A stretch of 64,000 nucleotides of DNA, from the NCBI GenBank assembly GCA_951804985.1, contig OX638133.1:24830963-24894962 (forward strand), in the 5' to 3' direction. The stretch comes from Dryomyza anilis (lineage: Eukaryota > Arthropoda > Insecta > Diptera > Dryomyzidae). Under the pieces are notes generated by a model that saw only the letters and a program-made list of their open reading frames with translations, was not told where the DNA came from and made no database searches. Position 1 is the stretch's first letter. Each line of letters begins with the position of its first letter. A program made the translations under genes and the position numbers. Shown here piece by piece: positions 1-10,404 of this stretch.

Positions 1-785
1 AAAATAATCAATACAATGAATTTGAATCGTCATATTGATGAATTTGTTCATAATATTTATTTACAAATTAAAAAAAAAATTGTTTAGAAAATAACTTGAA
101 AAAAAAGTGTTGGGTAAAAATTGTATTTAAAAAATAACAGAAAAAAAAATTAAAAAAAAAAAATTAACCAAAAAAAATTTTTCGAACAAAAAAAAAATCC
201 CAAAACAAAAAATTTCGAAAATAAAAATATATTTAAAAAAACATTAAAAAAAAATTAAAAAAAAAATTTCGATAAAAAAATATCGAAAATAAAAATATAT
301 TTAAAAAAAACATTGTTGTTTTTTTTTTAAATATATTTTTTATAAATATAACATTTTAATAATAAAAAGTTTTAATTATAAATAAATATATTATAAAACA
401 TTTTACTAATTTATGCATGCCGAGCAAGCATTATATAACAAATAACATACGATAACTACTTGAGAACTGAGAAGTATGGCAATAAAAGAACGAAAAAAAA
501 TATTTTGATTGAAATTTGGTTTAATGAACAGCATTCTTCAATATGAACTACATATATGTTGTATTTTATGTTTTTGTTCATTAATATAATGAAACATATT
601 CTTCACATAGAATTCATTATATTGAAGAACACTTTTTCGACAGTTACCAAGCGTTCATCATATTTATGATAGCATTCATAACATTGATGTCGTTAGTCAT
701 TAATGTTATGATTGGTTCTTCAATACAATGAATCATGGTTTGAAGAACGGAATTCATCAAAATGATTCATCAAAATGATTTATTG
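1..785 (-). mobile_element. Family A TA-flanked MITE, truncated copy
   Basis: This is the inverted counterpart of the full element at 21460-22340. Shared landmarks in order are the ACAATGAATTTGAATCGTC segment at the window edge, a long A-rich core (about 65-360), the block with GAGCAAGCATTATATAA, and the ATGATG/TTCATTAATA-rich outer half. One end is cut by the window. The other ends near 785 in a small ATTCATCAAAATGATT duplication without the usual CACAGAAAAAAAT terminus. No coding capacity is visible. Other copies are flanked by TA, so I place the family with Tc1/mariner-type non-autonomous elements (inference). Confidence 0.75.
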
Positions 786-830
786 TTCTGTCTAAATATT
801 ATGGAACTTCCAAAGTATTTTCATGGCATA

Positions 831-1944
831 CACAAAAAAATTGTCACCAAAAATTATACCCATGCCTAGCCTGAAACATTTTCAACTCAAAAGTCGTTGG
901 AGAACTTAAATGTGGCTCAAATTTGCAAATTGATTAGTTAAATTTCAATTATTTATGGTTTACTAAAAGTTGAACGTTTTTTTGACCAAATTTTAAATAA
1001 AATTTGACTTTGATTTGAAATATCTTCTCAACTATTAAAGATAGCGAATTGGTTTTTAATTTGTTTGGTACATACTTTTATGCACGTTAATCCGTGTATA
1101 GACCATTTAATGGTATTCAAGGATAAAATGCTCAAAAAAGGACTATTTTTGAAAAAAACCTATGTTTTTGCACTTGTTACTACAAAATATATCCCTTAAC
1201 GGTGGACAAATTATGTGAAATTTTTATGGGTTATTTTAGTGGCTAAAGTTAATAGTTTGAGCAAAAAAAAAAGAAAAAAATTTATTTTCAAAAAACCGCA
1301 CAAAAAAATTGAAACCGCGATATTTTAAAAAAAAACTGCCTACGATTTTTTTTTATTTTAGTCTTAAAATACTCGGGGGAGATGTCCGAAACATATTCTT
1401 AAAACATTTAAGTTCTCCAACGACTTTTGGGTTGAAAGTGTTTCAGGCTAGGCGTATACCTGAATTAAAATCGTATTTTTTAAATGTTTTTCATTCTCAA
1501 TATTTTTTTAACATCAAATTTCAAACAAAAATTTGTCTTTTATGTATTTATAACTCTTATACGAGTTATGCTAATTATGCGAAGGCTACATGTCATCATA
1601 TTAATGAACAAGTGTACATCATATTGATGAATTTTGTTCAACAAACCATATTAATTTAAATATCACAAATCTTATAAGAATTATAAATACATAAATGTAT
1701 GAATGGAAACAAATTTATGTTTGAAATTTTTAAATGTCATAAATCTTATAAGAATTATAAATACATGAATGTATGAATGAAAACAAATTTATGTTTGAAA
1801 TTTGATGTAATAAAAAATATTGAAAGTGAAAAACATTGAAAAAATACGGTTTTAGTTCAATGAATGAAATCAGCAATATGATGAATATATGATGAATTGA
1901 TGAATGAAAATATGATGAATTGTTGGTGAAATTTTGTTTGTGTG
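831..1944 (+). mobile_element. Family J TA-flanked MITE, interrupted
   Basis: The left end is TA followed by CACAAAAAAATTGTCACC. The right end is GGTGAAATTTTGTTTGTGTG followed by TA, so the termini are inverted repeats with a TA duplication. The interior matches the copy at 54138-54578, with the shared core TTATAAGAATTATAAATAC and TGAAAAACATTGAAAAAA. The left arm is split after about 18 bases by the foldback element at 859-1454. A stretch containing CTTATAAGAATTATAAATAC is duplicated at 1667-1733 and 1738-1800. The short frames in here are repeat-derived, not genes. Confidence 0.75.
859..1454. mobile_element. Foldback element nested in family J
   Basis: Inverted arms of about 50-60 bp face each other at 859-905 and 1403-1454. 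Both read CCTAGCCTGAAACA, then AAAAGTCGTTGGAGAACTTA, with few mismatches. TA lies just outside both ends (857-858 and 1455-1456), consistent with a TA duplication. The roughly 490 bp between the arms has no long frame and no match to the other families here. It sits inside the left terminus of a family J element, so it is the younger insertion. Confidence 0.7.
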
Positions 1945-1946
1945 TA

Positions 1947-3495
1947 TTTTCGAAATGGCCAGAAGTTTTTAATACAAATTCCATCTGAACTGCCTTTACT
2001 CTGCCAGAAATTGTATCTGAGTGGGTATATCAAAAAATAATAAGAAATAAAAAAAAAATTGTATAAATATTTAGAGTGTATTTATATTTATACATTCAGC
2101 ATCGATTTAAATACTTGGAATAGCCAATTCTAAATACGGAAAACCAATTAGATTTCGAAATAATTTTGTTTGTTGATTATTTGGAAATCTAGTTTTGCTT
2201 ACAAAGAACAAATCCAAATAAATAATAAATGAATTATTGTATAAAATAAAAACAGAATGTACGTAGAAAATGTAGCGAACACAGACCCCAGCTTAGTCAT
2301 GGTTCATATTAATAGCTGCACTTGCGGTTGTTGGACTTTTAACAAAATAAAAATTGACAAATACAGCGATTATATAAAAAATTTATCAGAATATTGTTTT
2401 TTTTATGAATCATACTATTTTTTTATATGTTTTTATATATTTTGCACTGTCAAATCTCATTGACCGGTTAACACCTTCAAAAGATTTTAACAGACATTTG
2501 TTGGAGTCGTTCGGGAGATCATAACACCTTGCTCCCGATATTTTCACCTGTTGGAGTTTATTATTCACGCTTTTTATTGCGAGTTCCGCTCTATATTACT
2601 TTTTTTTTTAGTTTTGTTTGTCATAAAATAAAATTGAAGTAAAAATTGCAAGACTTCATTTCAAACTAAAACAACTTTAGACAGACAGACAGCGTTCATT
2701 GTTCTCAAATAAAGTAAAACCTCGACATAAATAATGAAAAAATTACTCACGGATATTATTTGTTGAATTATTTTTTATACAATTTTTTATTGTATTGTCG
2801 TTGGAACCGTTTTTTTTGTTTTGTATTGTTTTGTTTGCATTACAATAAAAAGTAATTCATGCTTATTAAGTCGACAGATACAAATTATGAGAAAAATACA
2901 ATCTATATTTAGGGAAAACAATAAAATTGCATGCGATATTATTTTGAACTGGTCCACAATACGACAATAATGCTTTCTAATAATAGATTTTGTTTTTTAC
3001 GAGCTGTCAGTGTTTGTTATAATCATTTTAAAAGGTATTTTTAAGTATTTTTTTAAAAATCTTTCCCTTGTTGCAACGCGACATCTGCAGCTAATACACT
3101 TTTGAAAGCATTCGAGAATTACTTAACATCGATTAAGGTCAAAATGGCTTTGAGAATATATAGAATACATTCACCTAAAATTAGCCTTTCTCGTAAATTT
3201 AAAGAACGAAAATATACAAAAATTACATCGCTGCCAAGTTGGCACCAAAATGGGCGCCACCAGCTGTTGTTGATTCTCGATTGATTTTTAATAGATTTTC
3301 ATGCCATTGACTTTTAACATCGAGTTAAATACTAAGAGAAATTTCAAAATGTACTGGATGTATTTTGAGAATCAAATTTTTAAAAATAATCCACTGAATA
3401 ATTGAAAGTTCAAAAAATAATATAGAAAAACTGTAATTTAATAAAAAAAATAAAAAGCAAAGTCTTGAACAATCTGGTTTCACGAGTATTTCAGA
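1947..3495. other. Unassigned AT-rich non-coding stretch
   Basis: There is no long frame and no repeat family I could assign. Short frames at 2257-2463 and 3102-3284 have no recognisable motifs. A GACAGACAGACAG microsatellite-like run lies near 2680. The sequence around 3080-3280 is slightly less AT-rich but shows no coding signature. Confidence 0.5.
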
Positions 3496-3497
3496 TA

Positions 3498-4510
3498 TCG
3501 TTACTGTCATGCCAAAGGGGTGAATGTGCAATTTTTGACATTTGCGTTTTTTTACATTTTTGAATGTAGTTTATCCTCAAGTATACTGTGCCAAAATCTC
3601 GTGTCATTTTGTTGAATATTTCTAGCCACAAAAGACAAAACCAAAAGGGCGACTTTGAAAAATTGAAAATCTTTTCATGCCAAAAGGGCGAATCTTTTCG
3701 TTTTGTTCGCCATAACTTTTTATTGGTATAAGATAAAATAGTGGTGTAAAGGCATTTATTGTTTGTTTTCAAATCACCTATTGATCTGCATCATTAATTA
3801 AAAATATTTTGCCAAACATTAATTTGCCATTTGTTATTTGCTGAAAAAAAATGTTAGCAAAATATATATAATTAATGATACAGATCGATAGATGCTTTGA
3901 AAACAAACACTAAATGTCTTTACATTACTATTTTATCTTGTACCATTAAAGAGTTATAGCAAAAAAACGAAAAGATTCGCCCTTTTGGCATGACAGGAAG
4001 TTCAATTTCTTCGTTTTTTTGCTATAATTTTTTATTGGTGCAAAATAAATAGTGGTCGTTGTTTGTTTTTAAAGCACCTACCGATTGCCATCATTACTTT
4101 AAAATATTGTGCCAAACATTTTTCCCGCAAATAACAAATAGCAAATTAATGTTTGACAAAATATTTTTAATTAATGATGCCAATAGATAGGTGCTTTAAA
4201 ATCAAACAATTAATGCATTAACATTACTGTTTTATCTTGCGCTAATAAAAAGTTTTAGCATAAAAAACAAAACTATTTGCGTTTTGATCAGGATATAGTC
4301 TCACAAAATCCGTATTTATAATTCAGTAGGTTGTCCAAATCTAAAGATATTTTACATACGTTATAATTATTGACAAATCAACCTAAATAACAGAAAAAAT
4401 CAAAAAAAAAATATAAATTTTGTTAATTTTTAAAGCACTTCAAACATTACAATTTGATTTCCCAACATTTATAAAAATGCATATTCGCCCCTTTGGCATG
4501 ACAGTGACGA
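3498..4510. mobile_element. Family B element, full copy
   Basis: The termini are inverted: TCGTTACTGTCATGCCAAAG at the left and GGCATGACAGTGACGA at the right, each flanked by TA. The body is an imperfect large palindrome. The motif TGCCAAAAGGGCGAAT recurs in + orientation in the left half (about 3512, 3640, 3679) and in inverted form in the right half (about 3978, 4485). Each half also holds GATAAAATAGT and AAAATATTTTGCCAAACATT. About 1.0 kb. No transposase is visible. The TA flank suggests a Tc1/mariner-type non-autonomous element (inference). Confidence 0.8.
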
Positions 4511-4513
4511 TAT

Positions 4514-6187
4514 GTAATCGAAACTGAATAATTTGAACAATTTGAAAAATTAGTATGTTGTTTCATATCTGAAAAATGCGATGAATTTAAAAAAAGGAAT
4601 ATGAGTTGACGTATATTTTTCTGGAAATTGAAAGGCCTCAGTTGTAGTTCAGGAATGGGAAGGGGTTATAAGGATTGAATTCAAGTTTGAACAGACCTGA
4701 GTTTGTGCTTGATAGTCTGACACGCCCTAGTATAAGTTCGTTCCATGTAAAACATGTGACTCAAATATTTTTTTTTTAAACCTTCAATTTGACTGCTTCG
4801 TCTCAAGATGAATATTGGCAATATTTGTATTTGTTGATTTCCATTAAATTAATTCCTTTACATATATCTTTGGAGCTTTATGCAATCAAAAGTATTATTG
4901 CATTACCAAACATTATTATAATAATAGCTAAACATATTCTTGTTTTCGTTCAAACATATTTATGTTCAGAATGAATAATTTTTGGCATTCTTGCAAAGTA
5001 ACTACGAATTTCACAAGTTGAAGGTAGAAGAATATAATGCGATTATTTATTTTGGCAATGCCGAAAATTCTATACTTTAATTTTAATAGAATTCGACACT
5101 TTTTGAATTCGTATTTGAATTTTATTTTCCAGCTTGATATAAATAAATTTGAATACCACTGATTTTGTTACTCATCAAATATTCCGAACATTAAAAAATT
5201 ATTATAAATAATAATCGCTTATTGCAAATTTTAATGATGTTCGTTTTTTTTTTAATTAAATAAAAGCTGCGCATTATTTATAATGTGCAGCAATGCAAAT
5301 GGTAAAAATTTTATTGAATACAATTGAATAATGAAAAAATGATGTAAATGCACAGCTGAAAATTAAAAACTATAAAAACCCAATTAATAAAAGCAAATCG
5401 AACAAATGAAAAAAATCTGTTATTTATTATTTTATGTAAATTTTATATTAATATAAATCAGGGTTTTTCGCTGTTAAATACTTAAAAAAAAATAATACAA
5501 CTGACGGGGGTTTGTAGGAGGTGTTGCGGTTGTGGGAGTTGATGATGCTGCACTCGTGGTTACCATATTAGTGTCAATGCTCGATTGTTGCTATTGTTCA
5601 CGGTATTTATTGCTGTTTTTGTTGTTATTGCAGGCATTTTGTTGCTTTTTATTGTAGTCATTAAAAAGCATTTATTAAATGCTGTACTCAGCTGAATAAT
5701 TGCAGCAATTAACGCGGTTTAATGCGTACTTTTCGCAGTTGAGTCGGAATTTTATGTGGGATAAATTGAAAAAAAAAAACAAAAAATATTTCGAATATTA
5801 AATCTATAATAAAAATTATAATAAAACAATAAAGAAGTACAAAAAAATAAGTGCAATATATTAAAATATTTTATTATTAAAAATAACAATTCAATTGTTA
5901 TGCTTTAGTACAGCTTAAATGTTTTATATTTAATTTTGCTTTAAAAATATTTGAAACATCTGTAAATACTATTTTTAAAATATTGCATGCTGCTTTAAGT
6001 TAAATATAAAGTTTTTCATTAGCATCCTCTAAGTAAGCTGCTTAGTAATATTTTTAAACCCTCTTTAAGACACCCTCTATTTGAGAAACCCTCTGCCTTG
6101 TTAGCGCAACCCAAGAGCAGCAGTACGTGCTCAGAGTGCAGCTACAACAACACAAACCCCCACATCTTACGACGCACACAATGCAAC
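4514..6187. other. Unassigned AT-rich non-coding stretch
   Basis: No gene or assigned repeat. At 5505-5760 there is a TTG/GTT-rich, slightly GC-richer patch. The rest is A/T runs. A cytosine-richer patch at 6050-6180 ends at the left terminus of the hAT-like element. Confidence 0.5.
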
Positions 6188-6362
6188 CAGGGTTGCCGTT
6201 GAGAATTTTCAAAAAGTGTCAAATTAAAAAAATGCCGCATCGTGGTGAAAAAAGTCGCAACTTTATTAATTTTTTTATTAACAAAAAACAAAACAAAAAT
6301 AATTCATTAAAAACAAGGATATACACATTTCTTATTTCCTACCGAACTCCAGTTAGAGTCAA

Positions 6363-6730
6363 TGGCTGCATTCAGCGACCTCAGCAGTTGTAGAGCTGTT
6401 GAGTAATTTTCGCTTGAATGACAAGCTACTATCAACATGTTTAGTGAGCGGTCGCCATTTTTTCCAGCATAAAATTTTTACGCTACATTTGCGCTGCCTT
6501 TGTTATCGATGACATTCGATTACATTTTATCTCCAATATTTATAAACAAAAATGAAATTTAGATTGGAAAAATATTTTTCCAATCATTTAAAGAGTTGTT
6601 TGTAACTTTAATAAAATATTAATATTAAATTATTTTGTAAATTGATAGATGAGGTAGCGGTGCATTCAATAAAAGTGAGCGATTAGTTAGTGAGCAGTCT
6701 AGCAGCTTTTGAGGTCGCTGAATGCAGCCA
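6363..6730. mobile_element. Small TIR element inside the hAT-like element
   Basis: Inverted ends TGGCTGCATTCAGCGACCTC (6363) and GAGGTCGCTGAATGCAGCCA (6730) match exactly over 20 bp. Subterminal sequence is loosely symmetrical, with GAGCGGTCGCC on one side and AGTGAGCGATTAG on the other. No clear target duplication is seen, so the superfamily is open. No coding frame. Confidence 0.65.
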
Positions 6731-8073
6731 ATGTTGTTATTAGCAAAAATTATGTCATAGCTTGTATTGGTCTATCGCTTGGATCATTAGCCTTGGATCC
6801 TTAGCCTTGGACTTAAACATTTTGAATTCTTTAATAGGCAATTCTGAGTTTTCTATTATATTATAATATAGAAAAATAAACTCAAAATACGATATTTGTT
6901 TCAAGTAAAATAACAAATGTCATCCGAGTTTTTAAGAAACGTAAATTAATCAGTGTTTTATCCGTGATCTCCATCCTAAAAAATAATCTTTGCATATTGT
7001 TCGATAATATATTAAAATATTGGGCTGCACTTAATTTTTAATGTTTGCCAAACAAAAATATTGTCTTTTTTTAAATTGAATTCTAATTTAATTTATTTTA
7101 TTTGACACTTAAATTTAGATGATGCCATATTTTTCACAAATTTTAACATTAAAATCACATCGATTTTTTTATTTTCAATAATTGTTAAAACAAAGTTAGT
7201 GAATCACTCGATCGTTATCGCAAGTTACAATTGTTGTTAGTTAGCGATATCGACATTTTTCGTTAAAAAGTTACAGAATCGCACTACTGAATTCGTTTGG
7301 AAAACCATTTTTTGAATTGTGACATAAAATTCAAAGCCATGGTTGAAGTATACACAGGTTAGTTCATCTAGACAGATAGTTAGTTGGCATACAGAATGCT
7401 GAGAATGTCAAGAAGAAAAATATTGAAATAAAACAATTAATTATCATTTTTAAAAAAGTGTTTTAAGGTTATGTTTTGCACTTAATTTTCACTATTTTAT
7501 TAAAATTTCACTGCACATATTAACTATTTCACTTTTTCAATACACGGTGGTTCATTTTGAAGTCTTTAAACTCTTTTAAATGTTGAAATTTGTTGATTTT
7601 AAAATTTTAGGTTTTTGTTAATTTTGTGAATTTGTAAACAAAGCGTTGAGGTTCTGTTTTAAATTTTTGGTAAACAAATGTTGAGAGATTCAACAGTTTT
7701 CAAAAAAAAGAGTAAATGGCGCCTGTATTTTGAAAGATGACTTAACCATGCGATATAGGATTGAAAGGCGAAACATTGCCCAATATATAAATTTCTTCGA
7801 ATTGTTATTTTGGCTTTCTAATATACCATGAAGTTTTTTTCTTATAACAATCATTTTTTAAATGAATATTTTAAAATTCAATAAACTATATACGAGGATT
7901 CGCTTTAAGAATTTATATTCATTTAATTCATGTAACAAATGAAAACAAACGAATTTTTTTCATTGATAAATATTTTAAAATGTTTTTCTGATTTATCCTC
8001 AAACACAGCTTAATAAAATAATATTGCAAAACAGTCAACTGCGAGAACCGATTCAAAAGATAGTCTACTGGTG

Positions 8074-8545
8074 CAGTGTTTACACTTTTCGTCAATACAA
8101 ATGGAGTAGATTTGAAAATTTTGGAGGATAAAAATAAGTAAAAAGGAGTAGAATTAAAACGATTACAAAATTGAGTAGATTCGATGTAAACGAGTAGAAA
8201 TTTAAATAAAGAAGTCAATTTGATGAAGAAGAAATAGAATATGTTAATTTTTAACATTTTTATTCACTTCTGATTTTATGGATTTTCTATAATGCTGATG
8301 TATACAGAGCAGTGTTCACAGTTTTCGCCAATGCAATAGGAGTAGATTTTAAAAATTTGGGGAGTAGAAATTTGTAAAAGGAAGTAGAATTGAAAATATT
8401 GCGAAATGGAGTAGAAAACTAAATATACGAGTAAATTTGATGTAAAGTGTTTTAGATTCAAGTAAATTAAAAGATATGTTAATTTTAACATTTTTATTCA
8501 TTCCTGATTTTATAGATTTTCTATAATGCTGATGTGTATACAGCG
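8074..8545 (+). repeat. Tandem duplication of the hAT-like left end
   Basis: Two copies of about 240 bp, beginning CAGTGTTTACACTTTTCG (8074) and CAGTGTTCACAGTTTTCG (8312). Each ends after TTTCTATAATGCTGATG. The copies have diverged by substitutions and small indels, so the duplication is not recent. Confidence 0.75.
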
Positions 8546-8950
8546 TGGTATATTCTAGAGTTGGGGTGTATCTGGAACATCCAATGAAATACACGGTGTT
8601 TTCAAAATTTACTTTAAAAAGTTGATACAAACATATATTTAATTGTAACTTCTACAATTTAAAGATCAGAGCAAACATATTACATTTATTATACAGATAA
8701 TCCATCAAAGTTAATAGGAAAATTATAATATTGACATTTTATTTGGTGTGCTAAGAAATTTTACTCATCAAATTGAAAAAAAAAATAAAATGTAAACATT
8801 TTTTGCAAAGGGAGTAGATTTCAGTAAAATAAAGTTGAAAATTATGAGAAAGAAGTAATATAACTTTACTATCAGAGTTGAGGAGTAGATTTTAAAAATA
8901 CAAATGAAATGGAGTAGATTTACTCCGATCGGAGTAGAATGAGAACACTG
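8074..8950. mobile_element. hAT-like non-autonomous element with internal duplication
   Basis: The left end is CAGTGTTTACACTTTTCG and the right end is GTAGAATGAGAACACTG, both of the CAGTGTTC type known from hAT elements. Flanking 8-mers TACTGGTG (8066-8073) and TTCTGCTG (8951-8958) agree at 6 of 8. The interior is dense in GGAGTAGA motifs. The left part occurs twice: about 8074-8313 and 8314-8545 repeat the same terminus, the GGAGTAG series, ATGTTAATTTTTAACATTT and TTTTCTATAATGCTGATG. No transposase. Confidence 0.65.
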
Positions 8951-9339
8951 TTCTGCTGTCACTAACACTAGACTCTAAATAAGTGCGTTTGCGTTGTTTA
9001 ACTGTCAAACTCTGCGCAAGACACATTCATTTAGGGTGCAGGGTTAGACTTAGCAACTCATGGTCCGGAACGTTAAACATATTTTGAAGTTCCTTAAAAT
9101 ATTTTTGAGTACCTTAAATATATTTTTCTGAAATAATATAAATCAATCATAAAAAATCTCAAAAGTCGTTTTAAAATTCAAAAAAGTCGTAATATAAGGT
9201 AATTTTTGAAAAGTCATCTCATGGCAATAAAAATGTCGCATTTTTCCACTTTAGTCGCATCAACGGTAACCCTGAATGCATCATCATCAAGTGGCAACAT
9301 CAGTCGCAAAAGCAACCCACCCACCGCATCATGTCTTGT

Positions 9340-9620
9340 GTTGCGATGCGTCGCGACGCGACGATGGCTCCGCCATCACCCAAAACGTTTGCAACATTGT
9401 TACTAATTAAGCAGCTTGGCAGTCACTTCGTGCGCGTCGCGTCGAGTCGCGTCACATCGTGTTGTTGCAGTTGCAGCATTGTTGTCTGCACTGTGCGCGT
9501 GCTCTGGCTGCTTTAACGTTATTAAGTGTTGAATTTGTTCACATCAACCGGTGCCCGTTTTCACTTCAGTCCGTCCCCCCAAACCACCACTTGCCAATTA
9601 ATGCACCACCATCTTTGTGG
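9340..9620. other. GC- and CpG-rich island
   Basis: This block is far richer in CpG than its surroundings, with several GTCGCGTCG-like motifs and GTGCGCGT runs. It then has CACTTCAGTCC near 9563, which resembles an arthropod initiator (TCAGT). No convincing frame crosses it. It could be promoter or 5' UTR sequence, or simply a less decayed patch. Confidence 0.3.
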
Positions 9621-9671
9621 GCCAACGAACTTCTTTTCATGGTCGTGCAGTATATACATGGTTTAAATCAT

Positions 9672-10403
9672 CGTCTCTTTTTAAGTTACAAAGTATTTTT
9701 GTATTTTGTAGAAGAAATTTACCCTACAAGGTAACATGTAGGGATGTTAATCCCGGAATACCAGATCGGAGTTTCGGATAGAAACTGGTATCGTTGTCTG
9801 TGTACGGGAACTGTAACCTTTATCAATAACACAATACCAAAAACATGTAATAATCTTTTTTTGGAAATTATCCGTAGGACAATGTGAAAATCGGGCGATA
9901 AATTACGAAAAAAGTACCAAAAACGGCATTTTTTTTTGCAAATTTGACTAGATTTTTAGCAAAATATCGTCGTATGAGCAAATTCTGAGTACGCAGCACG
10001 AATCACGAAACAGAAATCTATCAGAAATAACCGTCTCTCTTTCTTAACTTAAACAGTATTTTTGTAATTCGTAGAAGAAATTTACCCTACAAGGTAACAT
10101 GTAGGAATGTTAATCCCGGAATACCAGATCGGAGTTTCGGATAGAAATGAAACTGGAATCGTTGTCTGTGTATGGGAACTGTAACCTTTATCAATAACAC
10201 AATACCAAAAACAAATAATAATCTTTTTTTGCCAATTATCCGTAGGACAAGGTGAAAATCGTGCGTTAAATTGCGGTAAAAAGTACCAAAAACGAAATTT
10301 GTGCAAATTTGACTCGATTTTTTGCAAATGTCGTCGTAATTGGAAAATTCTGAGTACGCAGCATGAATCAGGAGACCGAAATCTACCAGAAATGATAATT
10401 TTC
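9672..10403 (+). repeat. Two-copy tandem duplication, 359-bp period
   Basis: Copy one starts with CGTCTCTTTTTAAGTTACAA (9672) and copy two with CGTCTCTCTTTCTTAACTTA (10031). Both continue with GAAGAAATTTACCCTACAAG, then ATGTTAATCCCGGAATACC, CGTTGTCTGTGTA, TTATCCGTAGGACAA and TTCTGAGTACGCAGCA. Identity looks high. The TAGGGATGTTAATCCCGG stretch resembles some hAT termini, but I found no convincing partner end. Confidence 0.8.
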
Positions 10404-10404
10404 A

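Larger units (their letters stand above)
6188..9274. mobile_element. hAT-like element, 3.1 kb, old and non-coding
   Basis: The left end CAGGGTTGCCGTTGA and right end TCAACGGTAACCCTG are inverted repeats with one mismatch, of the CAGGGTTGCC type common in hAT elements. The adjoining 8-mers are AATGCAAC (6180-6187) and AATGCATC (9275-9282), a 7/8 match and the 8-bp duplication expected for hAT. Subterminal GTCGCA-type motifs occur at both ends. No transposase frame remains. Younger elements lie inside at 6363-6730 and 8074-8950, leaving about 1.8 kb of own sequence. Family assignment rests only on termini and duplication length. Confidence 0.7.

Noticed and set aside
3491..3772. Minus-strand frame whose translation (e.g. 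FWFCLLWLEI) recurs near 12155 and 60770
   Set aside because: It recurs only because it lies in the family B left arm; the copies are out of register with stops and indels, so no protein is conserved.
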